In this document: piece after piece, positions 7,108-10,318 of the stretch
Numbering within the stretch: position 1 is the stretch's first letter
How the letters are laid out: the number at the start of each line of letters is the position of its first letter
Assembly: GCA_023396665.1 (NCBI GenBank)
Contig: JAEWVL010000102.1
Span: 1 to 10,318 of the forward strand
Length of the DNA stretch: 10,318 nt
Direction: 5' to 3'
Source: Spirochaetota bacterium
GTDB taxonomy: Bacteria > Spirochaetota > UBA4802 > JAFGJZ01
Made by a program: the position numbers and the translations under genes
Notes under the pieces: model-generated
Seen by the model: only the letters and a program-made list of their open reading frames with translations
What the model was told of the DNA's origin: nothing
Databases searched by the model: none

Positions 7108-7287
7108 GTGTCTGCGCTTTGTATCTGCAAATGTCGTTTTTATGTACCGGTGTTTTGTTTGTTGATTCTGTCTTTTTCGTTGCCGGGTTCAGTTCCGGCG
7201 GTTTTTGTTGAAGGTATTTTCAATCCAGTTACTACGCATGTTAATTCGGGGCATGGTCTTCTTCGTGTTTACCGCGTCGTGCTATAA
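7108..7287 (+). CDS. Possible small secreted peptide or leader peptide upstream of mreB
   Basis: A 59-codon frame starts at GTG 7108 and ends at TAA 7285-7287, just before mreB. It has a basic/Cys-rich start, a hydrophobic core (VPVFCLLILSFSLPGSVPA) and a signal-peptidase-like end (VPA, then VFVEGIF). It then continues for about 28 polar to mixed residues. This looks like a Sec signal peptide on a tiny mature part. Against it being a gene: there is no ATG, the nearest Shine-Dalgarno-like AGGGG (7090-7094) is 13 nt from the GTG, and the frame contains a terminator-like hairpin and ends inside a -10 box. It may be chance, a degraded gene, or a leader peptide whose translation affects mreB expression. 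Confidence 0.25.
   Translation: MSALCICKCRFYVPVFCLLILSFSLPGSVPAVFVEGIFNPVTTHVNSGHGLLRVYRVVL
7180..7206 (+). terminator. Terminator or attenuator-like hairpin in the mreB leader
   Basis: GCCGGG (7182-7187) pairs with TCCGGC (7194-7199), five Watson-Crick pairs plus one G-U pair, over a 6-nt loop. Two more U-G pairs can extend it outwards (7180-7181 with 7200-7201). TTTTT follows directly (7202-7206), so it has the shape of an intrinsic terminator. It lies about 100 nt before mreB, so it could end readthrough from the upstream genes or attenuate transcription from the distal promoter. Confidence 0.4.
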
Positions 7288-7288
7288 T
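7280..7288 (+). promoter_or_regulatory. Extended -10 promoter immediately upstream of mreB
   Basis: TGCTATAAT (7280-7288) is a perfect extended -10 (TGn plus TATAAT). The -35 region at suitable spacing (about 7259-7265) is poor, as is common for extended -10 promoters. The start site would fall near 7294-7296, inside the GAGAGG ribosome binding site, giving mreB a 5' UTR of only about 10 nt. If used, it rules out the upstream in-frame ATG at 7287 as the start. Confidence 0.45.
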
Positions 7289-7290
7289 GT

Positions 7291-7303
7291 TGAGAGGTTC
7301 TCA
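7291..7303 (+). promoter_or_regulatory. mreB ribosome binding site within a small inverted repeat
   Basis: GAGAGG (7292-7297) lies 7 nt before ATG 7305 and decides this start over the ATG at 7287. The same bases form a 5-bp inverted repeat, TGAGA (7291-7295) with TCTCA (7299-7303), loop GGT. The site could therefore be partly masked in the RNA. Confidence 0.5.
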
Positions 7304-7304
7304 T

Positions 7305-8327
7305 ATGTTAAACTCCTTTTACGGTCTTTTTTCCAATGATATGGGAATAGATCTGGGTACAGCCAACACACTTGTTCATGTTAAAGGGCAGGGAATTGTG
7401 TTGAGCGAGCCTTCTGTTGTTGCCATGCAAACCAGTACCAATAAGGTCATTGCCGTCGGGCACGAGGCAAAACGAATGCTGGGAAGAACTCCCGGTGATA
7501 TCGTTGCGATTCGTCCCATGAAAGACGGAGTAATTGCGGATTTTGAAACAGTGCAGAAGATGATACGTTATTTCATTCAGAAAGTACATAAACGGAAAAC
7601 CTTCGTTCGCCCCCGCATCGTTGTAGGTGTTCCTTCGGGAATCACCGAGGTTGAGAAACGTGCTGTTCGTGAATCTGCCGAGCAGGCCGGTGCGCGTGAA
7701 ATATTTCTTATTGAAGAGGCTCTTGCAGCCGCAATCGGCGCAAATATTCCCATTCATGAGCCTGCTGGACACATGGTAGTCGATATCGGAGGCGGTACTA
7801 CTGAGATTGCTGTTATTTCTCTCGGTGGTATGGTAATTGCCGATTCAATTCGTGTTGCCGGTGATGAGTTTGATGATGCAATCATTAAATACATGCGAAA
7901 TCAGTACAACCTTGTCGTCGGAGAGCGTATGGCCGAAGAAGTCAAGTTTCGTCTTGGCAACGTTTTTCCGGAGAAAAAAGTTGAAACGATGGAGCTTAAA
8001 GGACGGGATGCGATCTCCGGTCTGCCCAGAACGCTGGAAATCGATTCATCGGAAATTCGTAAGGCGCTGAAAGAGCCGGTCGATCAGATTCTTGACGGTA
8101 TTAAACATGCTCTTGAGAAAACTCCCCCTGAGCTTGCGGCCGATATCGTTGAGCGCGGTATTGTTATGACCGGTGGCGGTGCATTGTTGAAGGGCTTGGA
8201 TAAGTTTATCAGCAAGGATACGGGAGTTCCGGTCATCCGGGCAGAGAATCCGCTCACCTGTGTTGTTCTCGGTGCGGGAAAGTTTCTTGATGAGATACAG
8301 AACCTGCAAAGGGCTAATCTGAAATAA
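7305..8327 (+). CDS. mreB: Rod shape-determining actin-like protein MreB
   Basis: MreB is the bacterial actin homologue. It forms membrane-bound ATP-dependent filaments under the inner membrane that orient the lateral cell-wall synthesis machinery (MreC, MreD, RodA, PBP2). From ATG 7305 it is 340 residues, the usual length. The N-terminus MLNSFYGLFSNDMG is the short membrane-binding helix seen in many MreBs. Phosphate-1 motif GIDLGTANT is at 14-22, phosphate-2 motif DIGGGTTE at 160-167, and adenosine motif TGGGALLKGL at 289-298. An in-frame ATG at 7287 would add MLRGSH, but it overlaps the -10 box and lacks a ribosome binding site. GAGAGG sits 7 nt before 7305. The wording GIDLGTANTLVHVKGQGIVL is very close to spirochaete MreBs as I recall them. 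It is followed by a 140-nt structured spacer and mreC. Confidence 0.97.
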   Translation: MLNSFYGLFSNDMGIDLGTANTLVHVKGQGIVLSEPSVVAMQTSTNKVIAVGHEAKRMLGRTPGDIVAIRPMKDGVIADFETVQKMIRYFIQKVHKRKTFVRPRIVVGVPSGITEVEKRAVRESAEQAGAREIFLIEEALAAAIGANIPIHEPAGHMVVDIGGGTTEIAVISLGGMVIADSIRVAGDEFDDAIIKYMRNQYNLVVGERMAEEVKFRLGNVFPEKKVETMELKGRDAISGLPRTLEIDSSEIRKALKEPVDQILDGIKHALEKTPPELAADIVERGIVMTGGGALLKGLDKFISKDTGVPVIRAENPLTCVVLGAGKFLDEIQNLQRANLK

Positions 8328-8332
8328 ATGTC

Positions 8333-8354
8333 ACCTTCCCTTTTTCGGGAAGGT
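8333..8354 (+). terminator. Perfect hairpin just after mreB (partial terminator or mRNA stabiliser)
   Basis: ACCTTCCC (8333-8340) pairs perfectly with GGGAAGGT (8347-8354), an 8-bp stem over a TTTTTC loop, 5 nt after the mreB stop. The downstream bases are T-rich (CTGTTTCTATCTGTTTG) but lack a clean T run. A partial terminator or an RNA 3'-end stabiliser that raises mreB over mreCD fits better than a full stop. Confidence 0.5.
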
Positions 8355-8389
8355 ACCTGTTTCTATCTGTTTGTTGTTGCTTGAAGCTC

Positions 8390-8437
8390 CGCGGTGGTTC
8401 TGTAAAGGACTGCCGCGTTCTGCGTTAAAGATCGCAG
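8390..8437 (+). other. Two further hairpins in the mreB-mreC spacer
   Basis: CGCGG (8390-8394) pairs with CCGCG (8413-8417), with an inner GTTC/GGAC stem (8397-8400 with 8407-8410, one G-U) and symmetric TG/TG bulges. Immediately after, CTGCG (8420-8424) pairs with CGCAG (8433-8437) over 8 nt. Neither has a T run. They lie 30-78 nt before mreC, so they may affect RNA processing or mreC translation. No promoter was found in the spacer. Confidence 0.35.
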
Positions 8438-8467
8438 CGTGCAAAATCCACTGTTACGGACGGGATT

Positions 8468-9328
8468 ATGGGTTTTCTCATACGACATAAGACAATCGTA
8501 TCGCTTATTTTTGCCTTTCTGTTCTGTGTCATTTCTCTTGCAGTTCAGAGCAGCGGTTTTACCTCTAGTGTCGAGGGGGCTGGAAGCGCACTCGTATTGC
8601 CTTTTCAGAAATTGTATAATTTTTCTGTAAGGGGTGTCGGCCTGCTTTGGGCCGGTTTGACAGAATTGAACGGTGTGCGTGAAGAGTTGTCGACAACCCG
8701 CCAGAAACTGCAGGAATATATAAGCATAAATGACGAGCTTGAGGAGATAAAGCGTGAAAATGCACGCCTTCGTCTGATGCTCGGCTTTAACGAACGCATG
8801 ATATATCAGTCACTTCCGGCTCGCATAATATCAAAAGATCCTGATAATTTTTTCAGAACGATAGTGATCAACAAAGGGAAAAAAGACGGCATAGCGGTCA
8901 ATATGCCCGTTGTTGCCTATACCGGAGATGAAAAGGCTGTAGTCGGTAAGGTCGTTGAAGTGAGGGGATCGATTTCAAGGGTTTTGCCGCTGATATCCCC
9001 CGATATGAAAACCGGGGTGCAGATGCAGCTTACCCGTTCCCCCGGTCTTATGGTGGGGCTGGCGGCCAATTCCGACCGTTGTGTCATTGACTATATCTCG
9101 AAATCAGAACAGTTGAATATCGGGGACAAGATCATCACCTCCGGTGGTTGCGGTATTTTCCCTCCGGGGCTGTTGGTCGGTGTTATCGAGAAAAGTGTGG
9201 TTACTCAATCGAGTGCGTTTCAGCGGGCGATTGTCAAACCGCTCGTCGACTACAATAAGATCGAAGAGGTCTTTGTCATCCTGAAGATTCCTGACAGGGA
9301 ATTAATAGAACTGATCGAGGGGTATTGA
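8468..9328 (+). CDS. mreC: Rod shape-determining protein MreC
   Basis: MreC is a bitopic inner-membrane protein whose periplasmic part binds and activates PBP2 and links it to MreB and MreD. The 286 residues show a basic N-terminus (MGFLIRHK), one membrane helix (about 9-27), an amphipathic coiled coil (about 65-103, with LSTTRQKLQEYISINDELEE and the family-typical ENARLRLMLGF), and two beta-barrel-like subdomains (about 110-275). The barrels include ARIISKDP, the TIVINKGKKDGI strand-turn conserved in MreC, and GDKIITSGGCGIFPPGLLVG. Length is normal. The start ATG 8468 has ACGGA about 7 nt upstream. mreD follows after 2 nt, so their translation is probably coupled. Confidence 0.95.
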   Translation: MGFLIRHKTIVSLIFAFLFCVISLAVQSSGFTSSVEGAGSALVLPFQKLYNFSVRGVGLLWAGLTELNGVREELSTTRQKLQEYISINDELEEIKRENARLRLMLGFNERMIYQSLPARIISKDPDNFFRTIVINKGKKDGIAVNMPVVAYTGDEKAVVGKVVEVRGSISRVLPLISPDMKTGVQMQLTRSPGLMVGLAANSDRCVIDYISKSEQLNIGDKIITSGGCGIFPPGLLVGVIEKSVVTQSSAFQRAIVKPLVDYNKIEEVFVILKIPDRELIELIEGY

Positions 9329-9330
9329 TC

Positions 9331-9837
9331 ATGAATGTCTCGTATTTCTTTACCGTGGCCATCATGGCGGGATCGCTCATAATTCAATCTCATCCCTCTT
9401 TCGATGTATTGCGGATAGGCGGAGTAAAACCGGATCTTCTTTTTATAGCGATTGTTTATTACTCATATACCTTCGGTTCATTTTATGGCCAGGTCACCGG
9501 TTTTTTCGGAGGGCTGATACAGGACGCAACGTCATTTTCGCCCTTGGGCCTTCTGACCCTTCCGAAGGTAATCGTCGGTTTCACTGTCGGTTTGCTCGGT
9601 AGAAGCGTTATCAAGGCTAATATCGTTTCTGTTGCGATTCTCATGTTTGCCTCTTCTATAGTTAAAGGCGTGATTACACTTATTCTTTGCATTATTTTCC
9701 ATGAAAATGCCATCGGTGAAGTAGTGGGTATCATTCTTCCCGAGGCCTTTTATAATTCGCTTATCGCAATTCCCGTTTTCTATCTCTTTGACCGCATTTA
9801 CGAGAGCGAGATTTCGTCGAATGAAGGGTTTTATTGA
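9331..9837 (+). CDS. mreD: Rod shape-determining protein MreD
   Basis: MreD is a small polytopic inner-membrane protein of the elongasome that works with MreC. The 168 residues are almost wholly hydrophobic, with about five membrane segments (near 3-20, 34-60, 75-92, 97-122, 130-153). Family signatures visible are VKPDLLFIAIVYYSYTFGS (32-50), the GFFGGLIQD glycine-rich turn (57-65), PLGLL (71-75) and a C-terminal PEAFYNSLIAIPVFYLFDR. ATG 9331 was chosen because GAGGGG (9317-9322) is 8 nt upstream. A TTG at 9325 in the same frame would be only 2 nt from it. It lies 2 nt after mreC, and its stop overlaps the PBP2 start by one base (TGATG). Confidence 0.93.
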   Translation: MNVSYFFTVAIMAGSLIIQSHPSFDVLRIGGVKPDLLFIAIVYYSYTFGSFYGQVTGFFGGLIQDATSFSPLGLLTLPKVIVGFTVGLLGRSVIKANIVSVAILMFASSIVKGVITLILCIIFHENAIGEVVGIILPEAFYNSLIAIPVFYLFDRIYESEISSNEGFY

Positions 9838-10318
9838 TGCACTCACCATCGTACCGTCAGCAAATGGTCGACTCTTTCAGGGTTAAGGTTTTCATCTATC
9901 TCGGAGGGGTTTTTGCCCTGCTTTGTCTGATTATCGCTCAGCTGGTAAATTTGCAGATAATTAATGGCGCTGAATATTCCGAACGTTCCCGCCGCAATAT
10001 GGAAAACAATATCCCCATCGTCGCGTCAAGGGGAGAGATATACGATCGCAATTTCGATAAAAACAAGAATGATAATGTCGTTATCGTATCCAACCGCCCT
10101 TCATTCAACCTTTCGACAGTACCGGCGAAATTTGTCGACAAACAGCAGTTGCGCGATCAGTTGCGTAACCTGTATGAGATAACGGATATTAATGTGGATA
10201 CCGTTCTTGCCGAAATAGCGAACAAAAACCCCTGGCAGCGCGTTACCCTTCAGGAAGACGTTCCTTTTGATACGGTTGTTTATATCGCTTCACATCAGGA
10301 GCTTTTCAGCAAAATAGA
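9837..10318 (+). CDS. mrdA: Penicillin-binding protein 2, N-terminal part (runs off window)
   Basis: PBP2 is the peptidoglycan transpeptidase of the elongasome and pairs with RodA. Only the first 160 codons are present, so the catalytic transpeptidase domain with SxxK, SxN and KTG lies outside the window and cannot be checked. A basic N-terminus is followed by one membrane helix (about 17-40) and then the start of the non-catalytic pedestal/dimerisation domain with the class B PBP motif SRGEIYDRN (64-72). After DRN the usual Gly and the short LA segment are replaced by a charged stretch, FDKNKNDN, before VVIVSNRPSFNL. The start ATG overlaps the mreD stop, with GAAGGG (9823-9828) 8 nt upstream. 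The position after mreD is typical of PBP2, which separates it from the division enzyme PBP3. The pbpA symbol is also used. Confidence 0.92.
   Translation, partial: MHSPSYRQQMVDSFRVKVFIYLGGVFALLCLIIAQLVNLQIINGAEYSERSRRNMENNIPIVASRGEIYDRNFDKNKNDNVVIVSNRPSFNLSTVPAKFVDKQQLRDQLRNLYEITDINVDTVLAEIANKNPWQRVTLQEDVPFDTVVYIASHQELFSKI

Larger units (their letters stand above)
6874..7304 (+). other. Long leader region upstream of mreB
   Basis: These 431 nt separate the TPR gene from mreB. Visible contents are a good sigma-70-like promoter (6907-6935), an AT-rich stretch with A and T runs (6941-7017), a 59-codon ORF with a signal-peptide-like sequence (7108-7287), a GC-rich hairpin followed by TTTTT (7180-7206), an extended -10 (7280-7288) and a small inverted repeat around the mreB ribosome binding site (7291-7303). 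No known riboswitch fold was recognised. Confidence 0.6.

Noticed and set aside
7287..7304. Upstream in-frame ATG for mreB (adds MLRGSH)
   Set aside because: The ATG overlaps the -10 box and has no Shine-Dalgarno, while GAGAGG is ideally placed for ATG 7305, whose product begins like known MreBs.
9325..9330. TTG start for mreD
   Set aside because: The Shine-Dalgarno GAGGGG would be only 2 nt away; ATG 9331 has an 8-nt spacing.

Overview
The window looks like chromosomal DNA from a diderm, rod- or spiral-shaped bacterium. Spirochaetota is the best guess, at moderate to low confidence. It rests on the close resemblance of the MreB N-terminus to spirochaete MreB and on a Leptospira-like set of type II secretion genes beside single-pass TPR proteins. 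No rRNA, tRNA, CRISPR, phage or transposase gene was seen.

Left half, minus strand (about 5001 down to 1): a type II secretion (T2SS) operon reading gspC (PDZ-type clamp protein), gspD (secretin), gspE (ATPase) and then gspF (inner-membrane platform, cut off by the window edge). The C-D-E genes are tightly packed, with gaps of 11 and 2 nt. E and F are separated by about 330 nt without a credible gene. That gap contains a GC-rich hairpin that looks like a small inserted or dispersed repeat.

Middle (5002-5186): a divergent intergenic region with a near-perfect 16-bp palindrome and two copies of a 9-bp direct repeat 32 bp apart, which together resemble an operator.

Right half, plus strand: an uncharacterised membrane-anchored protein with a possible PH-like domain (5187-5840), a membrane-anchored TPR protein (5899-6873), a roughly 430-nt leader, then the cell-elongation genes mreB, mreC, mreD and the start of the PBP2 gene (mrdA/pbpA; it runs off the window). 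mreC-mreD-PBP2 are translationally packed (2-nt gap, then 1-nt overlap). mreB is set apart by a long leader in front and a 140-nt spacer behind that can form three hairpins.

The two halves build different envelope machines. GspC, D, E and F make a secretion channel from inner to outer membrane. MreB filaments, MreC, MreD and PBP2 drive lateral peptidoglycan synthesis. I see no clearly undescribed system. The points most worth a second look are the mreB leader (candidate distal promoter, small signal-peptide-like ORF, terminator-like hairpin, and an extended -10 that would give a very short 5' UTR), the structured mreB-mreC spacer, the operator-like repeats before gspC, the element inside the gsp operon, and the unknown PH-like/TPR pair.
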